Positions 8,380 to 16,231 of a stretch of DNA of 36,117 nt are shown here, in pieces. Source of the stretch: Mariniflexile sp. AS56 (lineage in GTDB: Bacteria > Bacteroidota > Bacteroidia > Flavobacteriales > Flavobacteriaceae); assembly GCF_030552475.1 (NCBI RefSeq), contig NZ_JAUPED010000024.1:1-36117 (forward strand), given 5' to 3'. The stretch's first letter is position 1. The number at the start of each line of letters is the position of its first letter. Both the position numbers and the translations under genes were made by a program. The notes below the pieces were generated by a model. The model saw nothing but the letters and a program-made list of their open reading frames with translations. It was not told the origin of the DNA and searched no databases.

Positions 8380-10464
8380 ATGAAAAATAATTACAAAGTA
8401 GCATGTATAATCATTGCAATACTATGTCAAATTCAAGTTTTAAAAGCTCAAGATTTTTCAGTAATACCAAGTACCTTTAAAGGTGGTAGCACAGGGAGTT
8501 CAACAAACGATTCAAGAACATTAGAATATGCTAATAATGAAGCTTCACTTAGTCAATATGGTGGTTTTTTAGACGTAAAACTACCCGCTACAGGACATTT
8601 TAGAACAGAAATTTATAATGATAAATGGTACATGGTAGATCCAGAAGGCTATTTATATTTTGGGATAGGAATAAATTCGGTTAATGCAGAATCAGGTTAT
8701 ACTAACGTAAATTTGCCTAACGATTTAAAGGATGCTGGGTTTAATCATTTAGCTAATTGGTCCGATTTTGAGAGTATAAATAGTGGTTCAGAAAAAATAC
8801 CATATGTTTTTAGAGAATTGTTTATAGTTGGGTACAAAAATGAATCTCAAGCAAATAAGGATCTTTATGGAGATGGAATAATTCCTGTATTTGATACAGA
8901 ATTTTTATCCTTCGCCGATAACTTAGCGAAAACCGTTGCTTTAAAAAAAGATGACCCGTATTGCATTGGTGTGTTTTCGGATAATGAAATGCCAATTTAT
9001 TCCAACAGTACATATGGAGAATTGTTAGATCGCTATTTGGATATAACTAACAAAACAAATTCTAATTATTTAGGCGCTCACGATTGGATGATAGCAAGAA
9101 AGGGAACTAATTATACAATCGATAATGATGATCGTAATGATTTTCATGGATATTTAATGAGTACATATTACAGGATTGTCCATACAGCCATTAAGAAATA
9201 TGCGCCAAATATGCTTTATTTGGGGTCTAGATTGCATGGTGCTGCAAAAAATTATGAATCAATTTATAAAGATAGTGCACCGTTTATAGATGTATTTAGT
9301 GTTAATTATTATGGACCATTTGAGCCTGACACTACTCTCTTGGAAATGTGGACAGAACAATCTGGAAAACCTTTTATGATTAGTGAGTTTTACGCTAAGG
9401 GTTTTGATGTCGATTTAGACAATAGTGGTGGTGCCGGGTATCATGTGCCAACACAAGTAGATAGAGCAGCTTATTTTGAAAACTTCGCTATTAATTTATT
9501 AGAAAGTAAAGGTTGTTTAAGTTATCAATGGTTTAGGTTTCAGGATGACGCCAGTAATAAAGGTGTTATTAATGCAAATGGAGAATGGTATTCAGAACTT
9601 AAAACATCTCTTATAAAAATAAGTAAAGACATCTATAATTTTAGAGAATTTCTCGCTTTAGAAGATGCTAGTAATACTGGTGCTGATGGAGATAAACTGT
9701 ATGCTATAGAAGATAGTTTTACAAGAGGTGGTTCAAATGCAAATAAAAACTATGATGGCGAATTATTGATTGTAAAAGAAAGCCCAACGAATGCGGATTT
9801 TTCTAGACGAACTTGGTTGAAGTTTGATGTTAGTGAGTATGTTGCAATTGAATCTGCAACCTTACATTTAACCGGAAACCAATCTAGTGGAAATGCTTTT
9901 GATATGACGTTGCTTGGTGTAGAAGACGATTCGTGGTCAGAGGAAAGCATAACATGGAATAATGCACCCGAAGCTTCAACAGTAATAGCAGGTGTTTTTT
10001 CATCAAATGGCAATGTAGGTTCTAGATATGACTCGTATCAAATTGATATTACAGATTATGTTAGGGCTGAAATTGCAGGTAATAAGATCGTTTCCTTAAA
10101 TTTGGTAGATGCCGCTTCTTCCAATGAACAATTTAGAATAAGAGAAAAGGAAGATGCAGCCAATAATTCGCCTGCTTACATAACAATTTTAACAACAGAA
10201 TTATCGACTGAAGCTCCTATTAAGTCAAACTTCAAAATGTATCCTAATCCCGTAAATGATAGATTAGAAATAGACTCTAAAACTATTATTCAAATCATAG
10301 AGTTTTATAATATAAATGGAGCTGTTATTTTAACTAAAAACAGTTTTAACTCTAAAAATGCAGTTGTAGACGTAAGTACGCTATATCCTGGTGTTTATTT
10401 AGTAAAAATAACAAATATAAATGGTGAAGTAGAAGTACTCCGCTTGCTTAAAGATGCCTATTAA
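8380..10464 (+). CDS. Type IX-secreted GH50-like (clan GH-A) glycoside hydrolase with DNRLRE-type module
   Basis: This is a secreted retaining glycoside hydrolase of 694 residues. It has a signal peptide (about 1-23), a catalytic TIM barrel (about 60-420), a DNRLRE/CBM96-like beta-sandwich (about 445-605, WLKFDVSEY and WNNAPEAS motifs) and a C-terminal type IX sorting domain (about 618-694, starting MYPNPVNDRLEI). The barrel resembles GH50: a WYMVDPEGYLYFGIGINS entry strand, probable acid/base Glu203 (FSDNEMP), YLGSRL, SVNYYGP, probable nucleophile Glu336 (ISEFYAKG) and the WFRFQDD end motif. Characterised GH50 enzymes are mainly agarases, but nothing else in this PUL suggests agar, so the substrate is left open. 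It is the last gene of the first operon, 81 bp after the DUF4998-type gene, and has a distant paralogue at 22583-24028. As the only type IX cargo it is a good candidate for first attack on the polymer. Confidence 0.8.
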   Translation: MKNNYKVACIIIAILCQIQVLKAQDFSVIPSTFKGGSTGSSTNDSRTLEYANNEASLSQYGGFLDVKLPATGHFRTEIYNDKWYMVDPEGYLYFGIGINSVNAESGYTNVNLPNDLKDAGFNHLANWSDFESINSGSEKIPYVFRELFIVGYKNESQANKDLYGDGIIPVFDTEFLSFADNLAKTVALKKDDPYCIGVFSDNEMPIYSNSTYGELLDRYLDITNKTNSNYLGAHDWMIARKGTNYTIDNDDRNDFHGYLMSTYYRIVHTAIKKYAPNMLYLGSRLHGAAKNYESIYKDSAPFIDVFSVNYYGPFEPDTTLLEMWTEQSGKPFMISEFYAKGFDVDLDNSGGAGYHVPTQVDRAAYFENFAINLLESKGCLSYQWFRFQDDASNKGVINANGEWYSELKTSLIKISKDIYNFREFLALEDASNTGADGDKLYAIEDSFTRGGSNANKNYDGELLIVKESPTNADFSRRTWLKFDVSEYVAIESATLHLTGNQSSGNAFDMTLLGVEDDSWSEESITWNNAPEASTVIAGVFSSNGNVGSRYDSYQIDITDYVRAEIAGNKIVSLNLVDAASSNEQFRIREKEDAANNSPAYITILTTELSTEAPIKSNFKMYPNPVNDRLEIDSKTIIQIIEFYNINGAVILTKNSFNSKNAVVDVSTLYPGVYLVKITNINGEVEVLRLLKDAY

Positions 10465-10725
10465 TTTATTTATAATACAAGGTAGTTTATCTAAATCTAG
10501 TATTTCTTCTTTTAAAGATTTTAAGTTAATTCTGTTTTTTGTGGTTCTTAATTAGTTTTATTTCAATGGTTAATATTTTACAACTTATTTGCATATTACT
10601 GGTATTCAGTTATGTGTAAATAAGTTTCTAATTAAAATAAAGATTAGTTGTAGTAGGTTTTGTTTTGATAAAAATCGTTTAAAGAAAAACGAGGGTATTA
10701 TTTATATAAAAAACCTTGGCTAATG

Positions 10726-13700
10726 TTATTTAGAAAAAGGTAAACTTTCTTCTTTATCTTCAAAAACATCAAAATTTTCCTTAATAAATTCAGAAGGTGT
10801 TTTTCCATACTGTTTCTTAAACGATTTAGAAAAGTAGTTATGTGAATTAAAACCAACTGCGAACCCAATTTCGTTAACCAAATAATCACCTGTTTTCATA
10901 AGTGAAACAGCATGTTTTAGTCTAATACTTCTTATAAACTCTGTTGCAGATTGATTGGTTAATGATGTTAGTTTTCTATGTAAATGTGTCCTACTAAGGT
11001 GTAATTTATCGGTTAAATGTTCAACAGAAAAATCAGGATTACTAATGTTTTGTTCAACAACACTTATGGCGTTTAATAGAAATTTTTTGTCTAAGTCTAG
11101 AACCTCAATATCACTTGTCCAAACCTCTTGTTGAGATGAAAATAATGAACGAAGTGCTCTTCTCGAGTTAAGTAAATTATGTATTTGAGCAACCAATACA
11201 TCTTCATTAAATGGTTTGGGGACATAAAGGTCTGCGCCAGAATTAATTCCTGATATTCTATCTTTTATGGTGTCTAACGCCGTGAGTAATATAACAGGCG
11301 TATGGCTAATTCGAATATCATTTTTAATTTTAGAACAGAGCTCTACTCCATCCATTTCAGGCATCATAATATCCGAAATCACTAAATCTGGAAATAGGGT
11401 ATGAATTTGTTGATACGCTTCCTTACCGTTTTTTGCTGTTGCAATACGAAAGTGGTTTTGTAATGCACTTGATAAAAAGTCTAGTAATTCTAGGTTATCT
11501 TCTGTTATAAGTATTAAGGCTTCTTGGTTTTTTGTGTGCTCTTCAGTTTGATGCTCTGAAGTTATAATTTCTGATGATTCAAAAGAAAAACTATTTGGTT
11601 GCGTGACACTTGATGTATCTGCAATATGCATTGCGGTGTTAGGTTGGTATTGAGGTATACAAATACAGAAAGCAGAACCTTCATCTTCTAAAGTACTTAC
11701 TATTAATTGTCCGTTGTGCATGGAGATGTAGTTAGTAGATAACGATAGACCAATACCTGTGCCTCGGTTATAGTTTTTTTCTGTTTGGTAAAATCTTTCA
11801 AATATTTGCGGAAGGGTTTCTTCTGAAATACCGTATCCAAAATCAGAAATGTTAATAGAAATATAATCTTCATTAATATGCTCTCCAATAGTGTATATAT
11901 TCCAATTTGGCTTAAATGTTGGTTTTTTATTGTTTTTTATGGTTAATGTTATACTCGTATTATCAGGAGAATACTTAAAAGCATTTGATAGCATGTTAAC
12001 CAAAACCTTATCTAGTTTATCGGTGTCGAAGTCAATTTTTAAGTTAGGAACTTCTGATATAAATTGAAAATTAATACCACGTTGAAGTGCGTGTTCTTCA
12101 AAACAAGAAAAAACATTTTTACAGAAAGCTATTATATCTGTATTTACAGAAAGTAGTTTTAACTTACCGGAATCGGCACGTCTAAAATCTAGAAATTGAT
12201 TGATTAGCCTGAGTAATCTATCGGTATTATTTTTAATTAATTCTAGTTGCTTGTTAGAAGCAAGGGTGTTGGTATCTAGTTTTAATAATCTATTTACAGG
12301 ACCTTGAATTAGGGTTAGTGGTGTTCTAAATTCGTGAGAAATATTTGTGAAAAACTGAAGTTTCATTTGATGTAACTGTTCTTCGTTTTCACGATGTATT
12401 TTTTCTAATTTTATTTGAGACCTTAAATTCTGACGGTTTATTACTTGTTTTCTGAAAAAATAAATAGAACCTATTAAGGCTAATAAATAAAGCACATAAG
12501 CATACCATCGAGCCCAAATAGGAGGGATTATATTAATGTTTATTTTTGTAGAGTCTATGTTCCACACACCATCATTATTAGCGCTTTTAACTTCAAAAAT
12601 ATAATTGTTAGGAGGAATGTTGGTGAAATTGGCCCTACCAGTATAATCGGTTTCAATCCATTGATCATTAAATCCTAAAAGTCTATATTTAAATATATTT
12701 TTCTTTGGATTAATATAGTTGTTAGAAGTAAATTGAAATCCAATAAAATTTTGTGTATGGTGTAGTTCTAAAGGCGTATTGTTACTGAAAGGAATACTTT
12801 TATTATTAACTTTTATGGATATAATACTGGTTTTTGGTGGTTTTGGATTTTTTATAATTCTTGAAGGAGAAAATCTTATAACACCATTGGATCCACCAAA
12901 AAACAAATCGCCATTAGTGGCTTTTAGAGCAGATGTAGGGTGAAATAAATCGCTCTGTAAACTATTATTGGTTATGTAAGATTGGGCTATATTAGTTTGC
13001 ATATCGAATTTACACAAGCCATTTTCGGTTGTTAACCAAAGATTTTTTTTATCATCTTCTAATATTGAAAACACTTCGTTTCCAGGTAGGCCATTTTTAA
13101 TGGTATAATTTTCAAATTTCCCTGTTCTAGGATTAAATTTATCAAGTCCACCACCATTTGTACCTAACCATAAAAAACCATTACTATCTTCATGTATACA
13201 GTATAAGTAATTATGAGATACGCTTTGTGGATGGTTTTTACTTTGAAAATAATGTATAAATTCTTCACTGCCTTTCTTAAGTAGGTTAAGCCCATTTTGA
13301 GTAGCAAACCAGACGTTTTCTTGCTTGTCTTCAATAATAAAATGTACTTTATTGTTTGATATGGATTTGATATTTAGTGGGTTGTGTGTTGAGCGTGTAA
13401 TCTCTTTTGTTTTAAAATCATAAAAGAAAGCGCCTAAAGGGTAGTCGCTAACCCAAACACCATTATTAGTAGTTAAAATATCTAAAGCTTGAAATCCGGT
13501 TTCGAAATTAACAATGAGACGTTCAAAATTTGTTTTGCCTTTTTCGCGGTATAGTACACCATTTCCATAAGTGCCTACCCACAAAGTTTCATTTTTATCG
13601 TAAGATAAAGATTTTATATTTTCAATAGCTTTGCCTTGGTAATTAATAGGCAGTTTCTTAAATACGTTGGTTCTGGGATTGTAAAAATTTATGCCACCGT

Positions 13701-14814
13701 CATCTAAACCAATTAATACATTCTCACTATTTGGTACCTGAGTAAAACAGCTAACAATATTACCGTTTAAAGTTCTTTTTGTAGTCGATTGGTTGTAGCG
13801 TATAAAAGAATTATTATGTGCGCTATGAAAAGCTAAACCTCCCATCCAAGTACCAATCCATATATTTTGTTGAGAATCTTTATAGAGCGACCAAATGGAA
13901 TGGTTGGGTAGTTCTGAATATTTTTGTTGATCAATGTGGTGGCTTACTTTAAAATCTTCAATTAAAGTAATGCCCTTGTAAGTGGCTACCCAAATTCTAT
14001 TTTTTTCATCTTTTAAAAGACTTCTAACTTGGTTGCTTGGCAATTTTAGTTGTTTTGGAGTGTCTTCTAATATAGAGTAGTGCGTTTTTTTGTTATCAAT
14101 TTTATTAATGCACAGTAATCCTTTGGCTTCATAACCAATCCAGATGTTATCTTTTTCTATTAAAACGGATCTTACTAGGTTTCTTAGCCCTTTTGTTAAA
14201 AACTGAAAAGTGTTAGAACCCTTCGTAGCAAAATAAATATCGCCATCATTATAAAACACCCAAATAGTGCCTTCATCATCAATAGAAATACAGCTAACTT
14301 TTCCTGTAGTATTTTTAGTTTTTTTATAAAGTGCTCTATTTTTTTTCAGATCTAAAGTACCAAAACCATTTTCATCCGAAAACCAAAATTTATCGTCGGT
14401 ATCCTGAAATATAGATGTGATATTTTTGCCTATTATATTCCCATAATCATCTTTAATCGAATATCTTTTAAAGTAGTCGTTGTTGCGTAGGTATTCGCAA
14501 AGACCATTTTCTGTGGCGACCAAAATATTACCACTATGGCTTTTATAAAGTTTGTTTATTCTGTTGGATGGAATTGTGGATTCATTATTTTGTACATGGC
14601 TATAGCGTTTAGTTTTAGTGGAGTTATAGGCAAAAACACCATTGTTTGTGCTAAACCAAATAAAGCCCAAGTCATCTTCCAATATCGAAGTTACTTGAGA
14701 ATACGCTACACCTCCGTTGGGTGTAACTTTACAAATGGATATATAGGGATCGGTGTTAGCATGCAAAAATATCGTAAAGCAGCTAAACATTACAATATAG
14801 AATAAAAGTCTCAT
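10726..14814 (-). CDS. Hybrid two-component system regulator (sensor kinase fused to AraC-type response regulator)
   Basis: This is the one-protein sensor and transcription factor typical of Bacteroidota PULs. I start it at ATG 14814, giving a signal peptide (MRLLFYIVMF onwards) and 1362 residues; an 11-codon longer form begins at 14847. Domains in order are about 14 Reg_prop repeats forming two seven-bladed periplasmic propellers (about 25-680), a Y_Y_Y domain (about 690-760), one transmembrane helix (about 765-787), HisKA with phospho-His827 (SHEFRTP), HATPase (LSNAFKYSP, GYGISEE, GTGIGLS), a receiver with phospho-Asp1148 (ISDIMMPEMDG) and Lys in VPKPF, then an AraC helix-turn-helix (about 1260-1350). 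All catalytic residues look intact. It lies between the two susCD operons, convergent with the first and divergent from the GH88 operon. It probably senses an oligosaccharide in the periplasm and activates the PUL. Confidence 0.95.
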   Translation of the reverse strand: MRLLFYIVMFSCFTIFLHANTDPYISICKVTPNGGVAYSQVTSILEDDLGFIWFSTNNGVFAYNSTKTKRYSHVQNNESTIPSNRINKLYKSHSGNILVATENGLCEYLRNNDYFKRYSIKDDYGNIIGKNITSIFQDTDDKFWFSDENGFGTLDLKKNRALYKKTKNTTGKVSCISIDDEGTIWVFYNDGDIYFATKGSNTFQFLTKGLRNLVRSVLIEKDNIWIGYEAKGLLCINKIDNKKTHYSILEDTPKQLKLPSNQVRSLLKDEKNRIWVATYKGITLIEDFKVSHHIDQQKYSELPNHSIWSLYKDSQQNIWIGTWMGGLAFHSAHNNSFIRYNQSTTKRTLNGNIVSCFTQVPNSENVLIGLDDGGINFYNPRTNVFKKLPINYQGKAIENIKSLSYDKNETLWVGTYGNGVLYREKGKTNFERLIVNFETGFQALDILTTNNGVWVSDYPLGAFFYDFKTKEITRSTHNPLNIKSISNNKVHFIIEDKQENVWFATQNGLNLLKKGSEEFIHYFQSKNHPQSVSHNYLYCIHEDSNGFLWLGTNGGGLDKFNPRTGKFENYTIKNGLPGNEVFSILEDDKKNLWLTTENGLCKFDMQTNIAQSYITNNSLQSDLFHPTSALKATNGDLFFGGSNGVIRFSPSRIIKNPKPPKTSIISIKVNNKSIPFSNNTPLELHHTQNFIGFQFTSNNYINPKKNIFKYRLLGFNDQWIETDYTGRANFTNIPPNNYIFEVKSANNDGVWNIDSTKININIIPPIWARWYAYVLYLLALIGSIYFFRKQVINRQNLRSQIKLEKIHRENEEQLHQMKLQFFTNISHEFRTPLTLIQGPVNRLLKLDTNTLASNKQLELIKNNTDRLLRLINQFLDFRRADSGKLKLLSVNTDIIAFCKNVFSCFEEHALQRGINFQFISEVPNLKIDFDTDKLDKVLVNMLSNAFKYSPDNTSITLTIKNNKKPTFKPNWNIYTIGEHINEDYISINISDFGYGISEETLPQIFERFYQTEKNYNRGTGIGLSLSTNYISMHNGQLIVSTLEDEGSAFCICIPQYQPNTAMHIADTSSVTQPNSFSFESSEIITSEHQTEEHTKNQEALILITEDNLELLDFLSSALQNHFRIATAKNGKEAYQQIHTLFPDLVISDIMMPEMDGVELCSKIKNDIRISHTPVILLTALDTIKDRISGINSGADLYVPKPFNEDVLVAQIHNLLNSRRALRSLFSSQQEVWTSDIEVLDLDKKFLLNAISVVEQNISNPDFSVEHLTDKLHLSRTHLHRKLTSLTNQSATEFIRSIRLKHAVSLMKTGDYLVNEIGFAVGFNSHNYFSKSFKKQYGKTPSEFIKENFDVFEDKEESLPFSK

Positions 14815-14893
14815 TTGGTAGTTGGTTAAAAAAAAACTAAAGTACAAATAATATCAAGTTTAGAGTAAGGATGTTTTTAGTAAAAACTAGTAG

Positions 14894-14916
14894 ACATGTT
14901 GTTAATTGGAACATGT
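14894..14916. repeat. Paired ACATGT palindromes in the divergent control region
   Basis: The 6-bp palindrome ACATGT occurs at 14894-14899 and 14911-14916, 17 bp apart, and a third time at 15002-15007 just before the GH88 start. All three lie in the 197-bp region shared by the divergent regulator and GH88 genes. Spacing close to two helical turns would suit a dimeric binder. Function is inferred only. Confidence 0.3.
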
Positions 14917-14926
14917 GTATCTATAT

Positions 14927-14955
14927 GAAACATAATTGATACTAATAGGGAACAA
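14927..14955 (-). promoter_or_regulatory. Candidate promoter of the hybrid regulator gene
   Basis: Read on the minus strand, TTG (14955-14953) is followed after 18 bp by TATGTTTC (14934-14927), one base off the TAnnTTTG -7 consensus. This resembles the Bacteroidota housekeeping promoter and would give a leader of about 100 nt before ATG 14814. The ACATGT pair would lie just downstream of the start point, allowing repression or autoregulation. Confidence 0.3.
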
Positions 14956-14983
14956 TTAATGGAAATAAAAAAAATACATAGGT

Positions 14984-14991
14984 TATTTTTG
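14984..14991 (+). promoter_or_regulatory. Candidate -7 element for the GH88-susCD operon
   Basis: TATTTTTG matches TAnnTTTG and lies 20 bp before the GH88 start codon. There is no TTG at -33, consistent with activator dependence. The resulting leader would be very short (about 15 nt), which weakens the call. Confidence 0.25.
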
Positions 14992-15011
14992 TTAGGTTAA
15001 TACATGTTTTT

Positions 15012-16226
15012 ATGAAGCGAATTACTTTTTTAATCTTTTTTGTTTTTTTATTTCAAGCTTGCGGTTTTTATCAAAATAAAAAAGTAAGTCAAGATAAATT
15101 AATTAATACTATAACCGAACAGCTTTCTTATTTTCCTGAAATAAAAGATACGCTAAACCTCAAAACTTCTAGTAGAGTTTTTCCAAGAACGCTAACACCA
15201 TCGGGTAAACTTCAGTTAGTAGGAAAAAGAGATTGGACAAGCGGATTTTATCCTGGTGTTTTATGGTCCATGTACAATTTAACAGGAGAATTAAAGTGGA
15301 AGGAACAAGCAGAACTTTATACCTCGATATTAGAAAGCGAACAATTTAACGCATCAAACCACGATTTAGGATTTAAAATGATGCCAAGTTTTGGCGAAGG
15401 CTACAAGGTGACCAAGAATGAAAAATATAAGGACGTTTTAATTCAATCGGCAAAAACGTTGATTACCCGTTTCGATGAAAAAATAGGATGTATTAAATCT
15501 TGGGATCATAATAAAGATAAATGGGATTTTCCTGTTATAATAGATAATTTAATGAATTTGGAATTGCTGTTCTGGGCATGGAAGGAAACAGGCGATTCGG
15601 TGTTTTATAATATAGCAAATACACATGCTAAAACAACCATGAAACATCATTTCAGAAACGATTATAGTTCGTATCACGTGGTGGGCTATGATATGGAAAC
15701 GGGCGGGGTGGTTTCAAAAAACACACATCAAGGCTATGCCGATGATTCGTCTTGGGCGCGTGGACAAGCTTGGGCACTTTATGGTTTTACTATGATTTAT
15801 AGAGAAACAAAAGATCCTATATATTTAACCCAAGCAGAAAATGTGGCGAATTACATTTTAAATATAGCCAAATTACCGGAAGACTATGTGCCGTATTGGG
15901 ATTTCGATGTAAAAAATATAGAAGCTGAACCACGAGATGCTTCGGCGGCAGCCGTTATAGCTTCAGCTTTTTTCGAGCTCAGTGGTTATTCCGAAGAAAA
16001 TAGTAAAACATATATAAGTACAGCAAATCATATTTTAACGTCTTTATCATCAGAAAAATATTTTAATACCAAAGGCGCCAATAAAGGGTTTTTATTGAAA
16101 CATTCTACAGGATCCAAACCAAAAGATTCTGAAATTGATGTGCCATTAATTTATGCAGACTACTACTATCTAGAGGCTTTATTAAGGCGATCCAAACTTA
16201 ACAACCAAACTATAACTAAAAACTAG
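15012..16226 (+). CDS. GH88 unsaturated uronyl hydrolase, lipoprotein
   Basis: This enzyme removes the 4,5-unsaturated uronic acid left at the non-reducing end of oligosaccharides by a polysaccharide lyase, hydrating the double bond of the uronate. The 404-residue product has a lipoprotein signal (FQAC, Cys17) and an (alpha/alpha)6-barrel of normal length. The two expected aspartates are visible: Asp118 in NHDLGF and Asp178 in VIIDNLMNLELLFWA, 60 residues apart as in the family. A GYADDSSWARGQAW stretch follows near residues 240-255. It heads the second operon, five bases before susC2. With the lyase at 28223-30472 it makes the clearest case that the PUL target contains uronic acid. GH105 is the main alternative family, but the motifs fit GH88 better. 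Confidence 0.92.
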   Translation: MKRITFLIFFVFLFQACGFYQNKKVSQDKLINTITEQLSYFPEIKDTLNLKTSSRVFPRTLTPSGKLQLVGKRDWTSGFYPGVLWSMYNLTGELKWKEQAELYTSILESEQFNASNHDLGFKMMPSFGEGYKVTKNEKYKDVLIQSAKTLITRFDEKIGCIKSWDHNKDKWDFPVIIDNLMNLELLFWAWKETGDSVFYNIANTHAKTTMKHHFRNDYSSYHVVGYDMETGGVVSKNTHQGYADDSSWARGQAWALYGFTMIYRETKDPIYLTQAENVANYILNIAKLPEDYVPYWDFDVKNIEAEPRDASAAAVIASAFFELSGYSEENSKTYISTANHILTSLSSEKYFNTKGANKGFLLKHSTGSKPKDSEIDVPLIYADYYYLEALLRRSKLNNQTITKN

Positions 16227-16231
16227 AATTT

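Noticed and set aside
10465-10725. Possible shared terminator between the convergent GH50-like and regulator genes
   Set aside because: Only a 6-bp stem (AAATCT/AGATTT, 10493-10521) with a long loop is visible and no proper T-tract follows it; too weak to call.
14815-14847. Longer start for the hybrid regulator
   Set aside because: The 11 extra residues precede an already complete signal peptide starting at ATG 14814.
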